Below the pieces are notes generated by a model, which saw nothing but the letters and a program-made list of their open reading frames with translations, ran no database searches and was not told the DNA's origin. A stretch of 25,398 bases of DNA, from the NCBI GenBank assembly GCA_016193385.1, contig JACPSF010000079.1:1-25398 (forward strand), written 5' to 3'. Positions 1 through 9,112 of the stretch are shown one piece after another. Both the position numbers and the translations under genes were made by a program. Position 1 is the stretch's first letter. Each line of letters opens with the position of its first letter. Source of the stretch: Deltaproteobacteria bacterium (GTDB lineage: Bacteria; Desulfobacterota_B; Binatia; UBA9968).

Positions 1-447
1 CCGGGAGCCTGGGCATCGAGCAGTGGGGCCGTGGCCTACTGGCTGGCTTCTCCGGCTAACGCCGGGAATGCCCCTTCCAATGCGACCCCTCTCACGATGA
101 AATTTTATCAGGCGTACACGAAGCGGTGGTTAGTTGAGCCCGAGGGCTATGGCACCTCGAGCAGTTACGTTGGCATCCAGGTTCTGGCTCAGGCGATCGA
201 ACGCGCAGGCTCCCTGGATGCGGATCGTCTCGCAGCGGCTCTGGAAAAAACGGATGTGACCAGCGTATACGGCCGTATCCGGTTTGATCCCAAGAGTCAC
301 CAGGTGATCCCGAGCTATAATCCCAAGGAGGGAGCCGTCGGCACATGGTTTCAATGGCAGGAGGGCAAACGAGTGGCGGTCTGGCCGTCGACGATTGCGA
401 CCGGGAAAATCCGAATTCCGCCTTGGCTCGAGCCCAAGAAGGGCTAG
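1..447 (+). CDS. Branched-chain amino acid-type ABC transporter substrate-binding protein, C-terminal part
   Basis: The frame is open from base 1, so the N-terminus lies outside the window. About 148 residues remain. They include the segment GYGTSSSYVGIQVLAQAIERA and the later GRIRFDP, which resemble the last lobe of type-1 periplasmic binding proteins of the LivJ/LivK class (family knowledge). The protein would sit in the periplasm or be lipid-anchored, and would hand substrate to the two permeases encoded directly downstream. The stop is 8 bp before the permease start, which indicates one operon. The ligand cannot be read from this fragment. The CoA ligase at the end of the operon argues for a carboxylic acid as much as for an amino acid. 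Confidence 0.85.
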   Translation, partial: PGAWASSSGAVAYWLASPANAGNAPSNATPLTMKFYQAYTKRWLVEPEGYGTSSSYVGIQVLAQAIERAGSLDADRLAAALEKTDVTSVYGRIRFDPKSHQVIPSYNPKEGAVGTWFQWQEGKRVAVWPSTIATGKIRIPPWLEPKKG

Positions 448-454
448 CCGCTTC

Positions 455-1327
455 ATGGTATTGCCCCTGCTCATCTATGGCCTGATCAACGGCAGTATTC
501 TGGCTCTGACGGCGCTCGGCTTCTCGCTCACCTACGGCATCAGCAGGGTGGCGAACTTCGCCTATGGCGCCCTGTATGTCCTGGCGGGGTTTTCCGCGTG
601 GTTTTTCCTTAACCGGCTCCATTTGAACTATTTTCTCTCTCTGCTGCTGTCGATTCTCCTGACCGGGTTAATCGGAGCTGCTCTCTATAGGATCGCGCTG
701 ATACGCGTGCGCGGGATGCCGACCTCCGAGATCATCGTGACCTTCGCTTTGGGCACGGCGGCTCTGGAGGCCCTGCGCTTCTTCGGCTTTCTCGGGTCCC
801 ATTACACGCTTCCCGCCTTTTATTCAGGAGCGCGGCTAGTTTTCGGCGTGCCGGTCGACTATCAGAGGCTTTTCATCGTCATCCTCGGGGCGCTACTGTT
901 CCTGGCTTTATGGATCTTCACGCATCACACTAAAACCGGCTTGGCCTTGCGCGCCATTGCTCAAGACGAACAGGCGGCCATGATGGCGGGAATCGATTCG
1001 GATCTTATGGCGACCTTGAGCTTGGGCCTCGGCGCCGGTCTGGCCGCGCTAGCCGCCGGAATTCTCTTGCCACTAGGCTACATCGCGACGGAATCCGGCT
1101 CCAACATCCTGGTCTACGCCATAGCCGTGTGCATCGTAGGAGGATTGGAGAGCACCACCGGCGTGCTGGTTGCCAGTCTCCTGATCGGCTATGCGCAGAT
1201 GCTGAGCGTGATCTACCTCGGGCCGCATTACCAGATGATCGTGGCTCTGCTGGCCATCCTGGTCACGCTGATCCTGAGGCCCTCGGGGATCTTCGGGAGG
1301 CACAAAGAGCTGGAAGAGCGAGTTTGA
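455..1327 (+). CDS. livH: ABC transporter permease, LivH family
   Basis: A 290-residue, very hydrophobic protein with about eight membrane segments. It opens with MVLPLLIYGLINGSILAL and then GFSLTYGISRVANFAYGAL, the usual start of LivH permeases, where the NFA(Y/H)G motif is typical. A long glycine-rich cytoplasmic stretch follows in the second half, with AIAQDEQAAMMAGI as the likely ATPase-coupling loop. I chose ATG 455 because a longer frame opening at 395 would overlap the binding-protein gene and add a non-membrane, arginine-rich extension. The stop overlaps the start of the next permease by one base (TGATG at 1325-1329), which suggests translational coupling. It forms the heteromeric channel with LivM. 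The substrate is unknown. Confidence 0.9.
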   Translation: MVLPLLIYGLINGSILALTALGFSLTYGISRVANFAYGALYVLAGFSAWFFLNRLHLNYFLSLLLSILLTGLIGAALYRIALIRVRGMPTSEIIVTFALGTAALEALRFFGFLGSHYTLPAFYSGARLVFGVPVDYQRLFIVILGALLFLALWIFTHHTKTGLALRAIAQDEQAAMMAGIDSDLMATLSLGLGAGLAALAAGILLPLGYIATESGSNILVYAIAVCIVGGLESTTGVLVASLLIGYAQMLSVIYLGPHYQMIVALLAILVTLILRPSGIFGRHKELEERV

Positions 1328-2331
1328 TGGCCAGGCGCAAAGAAAGGATCGACAGGCCTGTCAAAGTCCTCAGCGATGATATCTATGCCCTTGCCTCCAT
1401 CCGCAACATGCTCTACTTGGCCGCACCGAGGGTCTTACCTTCCTTGCTGCTACTGCTGCTGCCGCTCCTGGCTCCTTCCGCCTATTTCCAGAAAGTCACT
1501 ACCCTCGCCGCCCTCTACGCCCTTTTGGCCTTGAGCTGGGATTTTCTTGAGCGCTCGATAGGCGCGGTCTCCCTGGGCCAGTCGCTCTTCTTCGGGGTGG
1601 GTGGGTATCTGGCGGGGGTGTTCAATGTGACACTGGGCCTTTCGCCCTTTTGGGCGCTTCTCTTTAGCACCGGAGTCGGCGCGGTCATCTGCACCGTCCT
1701 GTTGGCCCCGTGTCTGCCTTTGCGGGGCATCTACTTCGCGATGACGACCTTAGTGTATCCGCTCTTGCTTTCCAGGATCATCGAAGCTACAGGATTGCTT
1801 GGCGGCACGGACGGGTTGGTGGGAATCGCGCCCTTTGCCAATGCATGGGTCGAACAATATCTCGTTCTGGGGGTTCTTCTTGGAGCCTCCTTCTCCCTCA
1901 GCAGACTCCTCAGCACGGATTTCGGAGTCACGCTCAGCGCCATAGGTGATAATGACCAAACCGCGCGGGCGTGCGGTATCAACATCACCCTTTATAAAAT
2001 CAGCGCGGTCGCCATCGCGTCTGCGGTCGGTGCTTTTGCCGGGGCTTATTTTAGCTTTCTTTACATGTTTGTCGGACTTTCGGCGTTTTCCTTAGAGCTT
2101 TCCATTCTACCGATCGCCTGTGCCGTGGTGGGGGGCATGCGCACCCTGATCGGCCCGGTGATCGGGGCTTTTATCCTCGTCCCCTTGGCCGAGGGGGCGC
2201 GCGATCTCGGGACCTTAAGAATTGTTTTCTACAGCCTTCTTTTGGCCGGCCTGATTCTATTCAAGCCCGAAGGCCTGCTGAACTACTTACGGAGGAAATA
2301 CCAGCAAGTCGAGCGTTGGGTGGAGGTGTAA
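1327..2331 (+). CDS. livM: ABC transporter permease, LivM family
   Basis: A 334-residue membrane protein. A roughly 35-residue basic N-terminal tail precedes a first leucine-rich membrane helix (LPSLLLLLLPLLAPSAYF). The family signature LSWDFLERSIGAVSLGQSLFFGVGGY follows, and the coupling loop contains AIGDNDQTARACGIN. The end, LAEGARDLGTLRIVFYSLLLAGLILFKPEGLL, is also typical of LivM. Its start shares one base with the livH stop, and I prefer this start to a long upstream frame that runs through livH. It pairs with LivH to form the pore, powered by the two ATPases encoded next. Confidence 0.9.
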   Translation: MARRKERIDRPVKVLSDDIYALASIRNMLYLAAPRVLPSLLLLLLPLLAPSAYFQKVTTLAALYALLALSWDFLERSIGAVSLGQSLFFGVGGYLAGVFNVTLGLSPFWALLFSTGVGAVICTVLLAPCLPLRGIYFAMTTLVYPLLLSRIIEATGLLGGTDGLVGIAPFANAWVEQYLVLGVLLGASFSLSRLLSTDFGVTLSAIGDNDQTARACGINITLYKISAVAIASAVGAFAGAYFSFLYMFVGLSAFSLELSILPIACAVVGGMRTLIGPVIGAFILVPLAEGARDLGTLRIVFYSLLLAGLILFKPEGLLNYLRRKYQQVERWVEV

Positions 2332-2390
2332 GGACAGCACGGGGCCGGGTATAAAGTCCCGGTGAAGGGCCGATTGTGAAGGGGCAGCGG

Positions 2391-3152
2391 ATGACGGAGG
2401 GAAATAGAGATTTTTTAGTTCTCACGGAGGTATCGAAGAGTTTCGGCGGCGTCAGGGCATTGGATCGCTTGAGTTTCACCGTGCGCCAAAACGACGTCCT
2501 GGGGATTATCGGGCTGAACGGTTCCGGAAAGACAACCCTGGTGAACGTCATCACAGGTTTTATCAAGCCGGATTCGGGAACGGTTCGCTTCCAGGAGAAA
2601 GAGATCACCCGTCTGCCGGCCCACCGGATATCGCAACTGGGGATCGCCCGTACTTTCCAAACCGTCAGGCCGTTTCACCGTCTCCCGGCCTTTAAAAACC
2701 TGATCATCCCTCTGTGCTCGCCGAGGATCAAGAAACTGACCGGCAGCGGAAAGTGGGGAGACCGGGATGCGGTGGCGTTGGATCTCTTGGAGGAGGTAGG
2801 CTTCGAGCGCGACTCGGCCATTCCGTTCAAGCCCACCGCTTCACTGCCCCATGGTTACCTGAGACGTTTAGAGCTGGCGCGTTGTCTCGCGTTGAAGCCG
2901 GACCTGATCATTACCGATGAACTCTTTTCCGGACTCAGCAACTCGGAGGTCACGAGTCTCATACCGCTGCTGGAAAAATTGCAGCAGAGCGGTATCACTC
3001 TCATCATGGTCGAACACAGGCTCAGAGAACTCTTCAAACTGGCCAGCCGGATCATCGTGTTGGACCGCGGGAGAAAGGTGGCTGAGGGAGAACCCCAAAA
3101 GATCGTCGCAGACGCGGGGGTCAAAGAGATTTACCTGGGCGCGGAGTTCTGA
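2391..3152 (+). CDS. livG: ABC transporter ATP-binding protein, LivG family (atypical signature)
   Basis: A 253-residue ATPase. The Walker A is GLNGSGKTT (residues 41-49), the family segment GIARTFQ lies at 84-90, Walker B is LIITDE (172-177), and the switch His is in MVEHR (His209). Two positions depart from the canonical pattern: the signature reads SLPHGYLRRLELAR, where LSxGQ-RRLEIAR is usual, and Walker B is followed by Leu (DEL) where Pro (DEP) is usual. ATG 2391 is favoured over GTG 2376 because AAGGGG (2379-2384) is correctly spaced from it. A 58-bp spacer separates it from livM. The protein should form the ATPase pair with LivF on the cytoplasmic face. Confidence 0.9.
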   Translation: MTEGNRDFLVLTEVSKSFGGVRALDRLSFTVRQNDVLGIIGLNGSGKTTLVNVITGFIKPDSGTVRFQEKEITRLPAHRISQLGIARTFQTVRPFHRLPAFKNLIIPLCSPRIKKLTGSGKWGDRDAVALDLLEEVGFERDSAIPFKPTASLPHGYLRRLELARCLALKPDLIITDELFSGLSNSEVTSLIPLLEKLQQSGITLIMVEHRLRELFKLASRIIVLDRGRKVAEGEPQKIVADAGVKEIYLGAEF

Positions 3153-3155
3153 GAG

Positions 3156-3899
3156 GTGCTGGAGATAGCGAACCTGATGGTCTTCTACGAGAACGGCCTG
3201 GCGATCAACAATCTGACTCTCCGGGTCGAGGCGGGGGAAATCGTCGGCCTGATAGGCTCTAACGGCGCGGGAAAATCCACCCTGATGTATACGATCTCGG
3301 GCATTATCCTTGACCGAAAACTCAAGGAAGAGAGGAGGGGTGGAGAGAGGATAACCGTATTTGGTCAGATCAGATATCAGGAGCAGAACATCGCTGATCT
3401 CAAACCCAGTCTGAGGGTCAAAAGGGGGATTGTCCTTTGCCCTGAGCGGCGGCGAGTCTTCGCCGATAGCAGCGTGCTCGAAAATCTCAAGATCGGCAGT
3501 TACCTGAGATCCCGTGCGGAGAGAGAGGAGACGATCGAGTACGTCTGGGGTCTATTCCCCGATTTGGTGGCGCTGCGAAGGCGCAAGGCCGGGTTCCTGA
3601 GCGGTGGAGAGCAACAGATGCTCGCTCTGGGCCGGGCCTTGATGGCCAGGCCCCGATTGCTGCTATTGGATGAGCCTTTACTGGGACTCGCCCCGGGCCT
3701 GCAAATCAATGTCATTGAGGCCGTTAAGGCTATTCGGGAGAGCGGCGTCACGGTTCTCCTGGCTGAACAGTACGCCCGCCCCATCTTACCGATATTAGAC
3801 CGGGGCTACGTGATTGAGAGCGGCTCAATCACGCTGGCGGGGACAGGCCGTGAGCTGGTCGAGAATCCGCATGTGAAGGCCGCTTATTTTGGAGTGTGA
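3156..3899 (+). CDS. livF: ABC transporter ATP-binding protein, LivF family
   Basis: A 247-residue ATPase starting at GTG, 4 bp after the livG stop. Canonical motifs are present: Walker A GSNGAGKST (34-42), signature LSGGEQQ (148-154) and Walker B LLLLDEP (168-174). CPERRRVFADSSVLENL is the usual LivF Q-loop neighbourhood. A charged stretch at about residues 53-68 (DRKLKEERRGGERI) is longer than in typical family members. LivF has consensus catalytic motifs while its partner LivG does not, so the two nucleotide sites may not be equivalent (inference). It is the last transporter gene; the CoA ligase gene follows after 52 bp. Confidence 0.92.
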   Translation: MLEIANLMVFYENGLAINNLTLRVEAGEIVGLIGSNGAGKSTLMYTISGIILDRKLKEERRGGERITVFGQIRYQEQNIADLKPSLRVKRGIVLCPERRRVFADSSVLENLKIGSYLRSRAEREETIEYVWGLFPDLVALRRRKAGFLSGGEQQMLALGRALMARPRLLLLDEPLLGLAPGLQINVIEAVKAIRESGVTVLLAEQYARPILPILDRGYVIESGSITLAGTGRELVENPHVKAAYFGV

Positions 3900-3951
3900 T
3901 GGTGCAGCCATGAGGCTTTTTTCGGCAACCTGTAAGTCTCTGTGATTGCAT

Positions 3952-5616
3952 ATGGAGCCCGATCTCAAGTTGCACGACATTATTGAGCGGGAAGCGAGCG
4001 TCATCGGCGCTTTCCAGGCGGCGGCACAAGAATTTCCCAACCGAAAGGCGCTTGTTTTTTTGGGCACGCCGTTTACTTACTCGAAGCTGAGAGAGCTGAT
4101 GGACCGCTTTGCCGCAGCCTGCCAGAGATTCGGCGTCAAAGATCAAGACCGCGTGCTAATCTACCTTCCGAATTGTCCGCAATGGCTCGTCGCTTACCTC
4201 GGCCTGCAAAAGATCGGCGCCGTTCCAGTCCCGGTATCTCCGATCTACACGCCGTACGAGCTGGCCTATCTCGTTAACCATTCGGGCTCGCAGGCGATCG
4301 TCTGCGCCGACACTAATTTTGGCTACGTCAAAGAGGTTTGGCCCAAAACGAGCCTCAAGATCGTTATCACCACCAACATCGCCGACCTGCTCCCTCTTTG
4401 GAAAAGGGCCTTCGGCAAAGTCTTCGACAGGTTGATTGAGGGGTCGGTTCGCCGGGGTCACCAAGTCCACTTTTTTAAAAAGATCGTTCGCGGGAACACG
4501 CCGGAGCCTTCTCCAGTTGAATTGGATCCCAGAAGTCATCTGGCCCACATCCTTTATACCGGAGGTACCACCGGCCTCCCCAAGGGCGTCCCTCACACGC
4601 ACGCCGAACTATTGAGCGGCATTGTGGGTATCCGGGAAGTCTACCGAGGCTTTGTCCGGGAAGGGGAGGACCGTTTGATCATGCCGCTCCACCTTTTCCA
4701 CATGTTCTCCCAAGATATGGTTTTCGCCTTAGGATTTCACCTCGGGAACAGCGTCGTCGTTCTGCCCAAACCGAACGTCGACGCGGTTTTGGCGTCCATA
4801 CAAGCTTACCGAGGAACCCTGCTGGCCGGCGTCCCGGCGCTCTATCGGCAGATATTGGAGAACGACCGACTGGAATTTTACGACCTCAGCTCCCTCAGAT
4901 ACTGCTGGTCCGCGGGCGATGCTCTTCCCGCGGAAGTCTCCGCCAGATGGAGAGAAAGATTCGGAATCCCCATACATCAGGTATACGGGTCGACGGAAAC
5001 CGTCTGCATTTCGATCAGTCCTCTCGACAAAGAACCGGGCCCGCGGCAAGTGGGGCGACTCATCCCGACTCGGTTGGCCGAGCTGGTCGATCCTGAAACC
5101 CTGGCGCCGCTTCCTTCAGGAGCGGCCGGCGAGCTACTGGTCAGTTCGGACTATTCCTACGCTGCCGGGGGCTACTGGGACAACCCGAAGGAGACCGAGG
5201 AAACCTATGTCAGCATTGCCGGCCGGACCTGGTGCAAGACGGGGGACTACGTCAGGATGAGCCCGAGCGGAGAGATCGAATTTCTTGATCGCAGAGCGGA
5301 CCTGATCAAACACAGTGGGTTTCGGATCTCAGCCTCCCGAGTGGAATCTGTCCTCCAGGACCATCCGGCTGTGGTGGCCGCCTGTGTGGTCGGGGTCCCG
5401 GATCCGGAGGCGGGAGAAAACGTTAAGGCATTCGTCATCCTGAGAGCGGACATCCGCGGCGTCACTTCCTATGATCTCTTGAGGCACTGCCGGGAGCGGC
5501 TCCTCCCTTACGAGGTTCCTGATTATATCGAGTTTAGGGACATGTTACCCAAATCTAAGGTAGGGAAATTGCTCCGCCGAGAAATTAGAGATGAAGAGCG
5601 GCGAAAGGCGGGTTAG
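3952..5616 (+). CDS. AMP-forming acyl/aryl-CoA ligase
   Basis: A 554-residue member of the ANL superfamily, which activates a carboxylic acid to an acyl-adenylate and then to a CoA thioester. Visible core motifs: the phosphate loop YTGGTTGLPKG (202-212), YGSTET (345-350), KTGDYV with Asp432, the hinge DRRADLIKHSGFRIS (446-460), and the C-terminal PKSKVGKLLRRE with the expected adenylation lysine at 539. The length fits fatty-acid, 4-coumarate and benzoate-type ligases. Substrate class cannot be assigned from the motifs. Its position behind a Liv-type importer suggests it acts on the imported acid. ATG 3952 has no clear Shine-Dalgarno sequence; a TTG two codons earlier is possible. Confidence 0.9.
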   Translation: MEPDLKLHDIIEREASVIGAFQAAAQEFPNRKALVFLGTPFTYSKLRELMDRFAAACQRFGVKDQDRVLIYLPNCPQWLVAYLGLQKIGAVPVPVSPIYTPYELAYLVNHSGSQAIVCADTNFGYVKEVWPKTSLKIVITTNIADLLPLWKRAFGKVFDRLIEGSVRRGHQVHFFKKIVRGNTPEPSPVELDPRSHLAHILYTGGTTGLPKGVPHTHAELLSGIVGIREVYRGFVREGEDRLIMPLHLFHMFSQDMVFALGFHLGNSVVVLPKPNVDAVLASIQAYRGTLLAGVPALYRQILENDRLEFYDLSSLRYCWSAGDALPAEVSARWRERFGIPIHQVYGSTETVCISISPLDKEPGPRQVGRLIPTRLAELVDPETLAPLPSGAAGELLVSSDYSYAAGGYWDNPKETEETYVSIAGRTWCKTGDYVRMSPSGEIEFLDRRADLIKHSGFRISASRVESVLQDHPAVVAACVVGVPDPEAGENVKAFVILRADIRGVTSYDLLRHCRERLLPYEVPDYIEFRDMLPKSKVGKLLRREIRDEERRKAG

Positions 5617-5617
5617 C

Positions 5618-5635
5618 CCCGATCTGCGGATCGGG
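5618..5635 (+). terminator. Short GC-rich hairpin after the CoA ligase gene
   Basis: CCCGATC (5618-5624) and GATCGGG (5629-5635) form a perfect 7-bp stem with a 4-base loop, beginning two bases after the ligase stop. There is no T-run after it, so this is a weak candidate for an intrinsic terminator or an mRNA 3'-end stabiliser. Confidence 0.35.
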
Positions 5636-5670
5636 ATGGACTTGGGGATAAATATGGCTAGAATGTTTTA

Positions 5671-5710
5671 TATGCTCCCTCGACTCACGGGCAGACCGTG
5701 CAGGAGCATA
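5671..5710 (+). promoter_or_regulatory. Nested stem-loop in the leader of the MscS-like gene
   Basis: TATGCTCC (5671-5678) pairs perfectly with GGAGCATA (5703-5710). Inside, CACGG (5686-5690) pairs with CCGTG (5696-5700) around GCAGA. The result is an 8-bp outer stem, an asymmetric internal loop and a 5-bp inner stem. The structure ends 11 bases before the Shine-Dalgarno sequence of the next gene. I do not recognise a known riboswitch class. Confidence 0.45.
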
Positions 5711-5733
5711 AATTCTTGTCCGAGGAGGGTCGT

Positions 5734-6411
5734 ATGAACGTTATCGCCACTGTTTCGGGAGCTTGGAACGCTTTTGCCACCAAAGTCGGCGCATTCCTGC
5801 CGGACCTCTTTGCCGCCATTTTCATTCTTATCGTGGGCTGGGTCGGATGCAACATCGCCAAGAGAGTCGTTGTGCGCCTCCTCAGGGTGTGCCGCTTTGA
5901 CAATCTGGCGGAAAAGTCGGGGCTTGACGAGGCGCTCAGGCGCGGCGGCATCCAGCAAAACTCCACGGAGATCCTGGGCCTTCTCATCTTCTGGTTTCTC
6001 TTCCTGATCGTCATTGTGGCGACGCTGGATACTTTGGGGCTTCCCGGCGTCAGCGAAACCTTGAATACCATTTTTCTCTATTTCCCCCGGATTGTGGCTG
6101 CACTGGTGGTATTGATCCTCGGGCTCTATTTAGCCAAATTCATCGAGACGCTCACGCGAACGAGCTGCGCCAATTCGGGGCTGCAACAGGCGGAAAACAT
6201 CAGCCGGGTCGCCTACTACGCCACGGTGGTTTTCGTCATTGCCGCGATCCTGCAAATTCTCGAGATAGCCGGAGAGATCGTCTTGTGGGCTTTCGTCTCG
6301 GTCTTTGGCGCCATCTGCCTTGCTCTGGCTCTAGCTTTCGGCCTCGGGGGCAGAGAAGTGGCGGCTCGTTATTTGCAAAAATGGTTCGAGGAGAGGCAAG
6401 GGGACAAATGA
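5734..6411 (+). CDS. Conserved-TM-helix (MscS-like) membrane protein
   Basis: A 225-residue protein with about five membrane helices, near residues 22-40, 80-100, 117-138, 160-178 and 182-204. Two stretches, LPDLFAAIFILIVGWVGCNIA and FPRIVAALVVLILGLYLAKF, are internal copies of the helix found in 'conserved TM helix' proteins related to MscS channels (family knowledge). The last segment, LALAFGLGGREVA, resembles the pore helix of MscS. There is no C-terminal beta domain, so it is a membrane-only relative and not a full MscS. ATG 5734 is chosen for the GAGGAGGG ribosome-binding site at 5722-5729; an upstream GTG at 5698 falls inside the leader stem-loop. A role in osmotic or membrane-tension response is plausible but unproven. 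Confidence 0.8.
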   Translation: MNVIATVSGAWNAFATKVGAFLPDLFAAIFILIVGWVGCNIAKRVVVRLLRVCRFDNLAEKSGLDEALRRGGIQQNSTEILGLLIFWFLFLIVIVATLDTLGLPGVSETLNTIFLYFPRIVAALVVLILGLYLAKFIETLTRTSCANSGLQQAENISRVAYYATVVFVIAAILQILEIAGEIVLWAFVSVFGAICLALALAFGLGGREVAARYLQKWFEERQGDK

Positions 6412-6589
6412 AAGGCCTCCTGCCAGCGGCGAACTCATTCGCGGTTCCACGGCCGGAACCTTGGGCAACTTGACTCTGCGGGCCGAATAGGCTAAATAAA
6501 AACGGGGTTTTGACTATTTTTCGATAGCCTAAGGAGTGGGAAACCGCGAAGGGCTCTCCTTAGGCTATTTGTTACTGGGAAGGTGGATC
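6412..6589 (+). promoter_or_regulatory. icd leader region with alternative hairpins
   Basis: ATAGCCTAAGGAG (6524-6536) and CTCCTTAGGCTAT (6556-6568) form a perfect 13-bp stem with a 19-base loop, 21 bases before the icd start. A third segment, TAGGCTA (6488-6494), matches the right arm and is complementary to the left arm (TAGCCTA, 6525-6531), so the left arm has two possible partners. Upstream, GGTTCC (6443-6448) and GGAACC (6455-6460) form a small stem that could mark the end of the preceding transcript. No convincing promoter is visible. Confidence 0.5.
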
Positions 6590-7996
<1,407 letters not shown>

Positions 7997-8006
7997 ATGA
8001 AGAGCT

Positions 8007-8060
8007 GACCGAGGACCGAAGACCGCAGACCGGTCGGCCGTCCCCCGTCGTCGGTCCGGA
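8007..8060. repeat. Palindromic heptamer array H1 (icd-mdh)
   Basis: Units GACCGAG, GACCGAA and GACCGCA run in perfect 7-bp register from 8007. A GACCGGTC palindrome follows at 8028-8035, then a right half rich in the reverse complement. GGACCGA (8013-8019) pairs exactly with TCGGTCC (8051-8057). It fills most of the gap, starting 10 bases after the icd stop. mdh retains a normal GAGGAG ribosome site beyond it (8086-8091). Confidence 0.75.
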
Positions 8061-8097
8061 ACACGGCGGGTAGCTGCCGACCACTGAGGAGAAAAAC

Positions 8098-9042
8098 ATG
8101 GCGAGAAAAAAGATAGCTTTAATAGGTGCGGGGGCTATCGGCGGGACGATGGCGCATCTGTGCGCCCTGAAGGGGTTAGGCGATGTCGTTCTCTACGACG
8201 TTATTGACGGCCTGCCTCAGGGGAAAGCGCTGGACCTGTTGCAATCGGCCCCCATCGAGAATTTCGATATCCAGGTTACCGGGACCACCAAATACGAGGA
8301 TATCGCGGGCGCGGATGTCTGCATCGTGACCGCGGGAATCGTGCGCAAGCCGGGAATGAGCCGCGACGACTTGCTCGGGACCAACGCAAAAATTATGCGG
8401 CAGGTCGCGGAGGGAATTAAAACCCATGCGCCGAACTCTCTCGTTATCGTCATCACGAACCCGCTGGACGCGATGGTGACCCTGACCAAGAGAGTAACCG
8501 GTTTTCCCAAGAATCGAGTGGTCGGCCAGTCGGGCATTCTCGATTCCTCGCGGTACCGCACCTTTATCGCTCAGGAGCTGAAGGTCTCGGTTGCCAGTGT
8601 CTCCGCAGTTGTCCTGGGAGGTCACGGAGACGAGATGGTCCCGGTGCGCAGCAGCTGCCAGGTCTCCAGCGTGTCGATAGGGAAATTCATCTCCGCCAAG
8701 CGACTGGATGAGATTGAGGCCAGGGTGAGGAATGCGGGGGGCGAGATCGTGGCGCTGCTGAAGACCGGATCGGCTTTCTATGCCCCTGCTTCGGCGGCGA
8801 TTCGTATGGCCGGGGCCTATCTCCATGACAAAAAAGAGATCCTTCCCTGCGCGGCTTACCTGGAAGGGGAGTACGGCATCCACGGACAGTACTTCTGCGT
8901 CCCCGTCCTGATCGGCGCGGGCGGTGTGGAAAAAGTCGTCGAGATGGAGCTCAGCCCGGGCGAGAAAAAAGCCCTTGAGGAGTCCCTCGCCCACGTGAAG
9001 GATTTGGTCCAGGCCATGGACAAGCTTTTAGCTAGTAAATAG
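8098..9042 (+). CDS. mdh: Malate dehydrogenase (NAD-dependent)
   Basis: A 314-residue enzyme of the LDH-like malate dehydrogenase group, which oxidises malate to oxaloacetate. Visible features: the nucleotide loop GAGAIGG (10-16) with Asp34 closing the second strand for NAD, substrate arginines in RKPGMSRDD (Arg83, Arg89), Asn121 in ITNPLD, the Asp149/Arg152 pair in GILDSSR, and catalytic His176 in GGHGDEM. Arg at the specificity position favours malate over lactate. GAGGAG lies 6 bases before the ATG. The last codons (LASK and the stop) fall in heptamer array H2. It lies between icd and sucCD in a TCA-cycle block. Confidence 0.95.
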   Translation: MARKKIALIGAGAIGGTMAHLCALKGLGDVVLYDVIDGLPQGKALDLLQSAPIENFDIQVTGTTKYEDIAGADVCIVTAGIVRKPGMSRDDLLGTNAKIMRQVAEGIKTHAPNSLVIVITNPLDAMVTLTKRVTGFPKNRVVGQSGILDSSRYRTFIAQELKVSVASVSAVVLGGHGDEMVPVRSSCQVSSVSIGKFISAKRLDEIEARVRNAGGEIVALLKTGSAFYAPASAAIRMAGAYLHDKKEILPCAAYLEGEYGIHGQYFCVPVLIGAGGVEKVVEMELSPGEKKALEESLAHVKDLVQAMDKLLASK

Positions 9043-9107
9043 TCAATGGCAAATAGTAAATAGCTAGTCCCCACCATTCGCCATTCACCATTCACCATTC
9101 ACCATTT
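9031..9107. repeat. Palindromic heptamer array H2 (mdh-sucC)
   Basis: 77 bp read in 7-bp register (11 units). The left half has AATAGTC, AATGGCA and AATAGTA type units; the right half has ACCATTC, GCCATTC, ACCATTC, ACCATTC, ACCATTT. The reverse complement of the right unit, GAATGGT, shares the core AATGGY/AATRGY with the left units. The mdh stop codon (9040-9042) is inside the array and the sucC ATG is 5 bases after it. Confidence 0.8.
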
Positions 9108-9112
9108 CTCCC

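Noticed and set aside
2345..2362. CCGGG/CCCGG hairpin between livM and livG as a terminator
   Set aside because: Only a 5-bp stem with an 8-base loop and no T-run, inside an operon whose genes are obviously co-expressed.
5642..5672. TTGGGG and TTTTAT as a promoter for the MscS-like gene
   Set aside because: Both hexamers match the sigma-70 consensus weakly, and a better -10 (TAGAAT, 5659-5664) has the wrong spacing.
6470..6498. TTGACT with TAAATA 17 bases later as an icd promoter
   Set aside because: The -35 match is good (5 of 6) but the -10 is poor (3 of 6). A second TTGACT at 6510-6515 has no -10 at all, so neither was called.
8176..8994. Long reverse-strand ORF opposite mdh (and similar ones at 16282-17232 and 22175-23173)
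   Set aside because: These are shadows of clearly recognised genes (mdh, ugd, dnaE2), with no family motifs in their translations.
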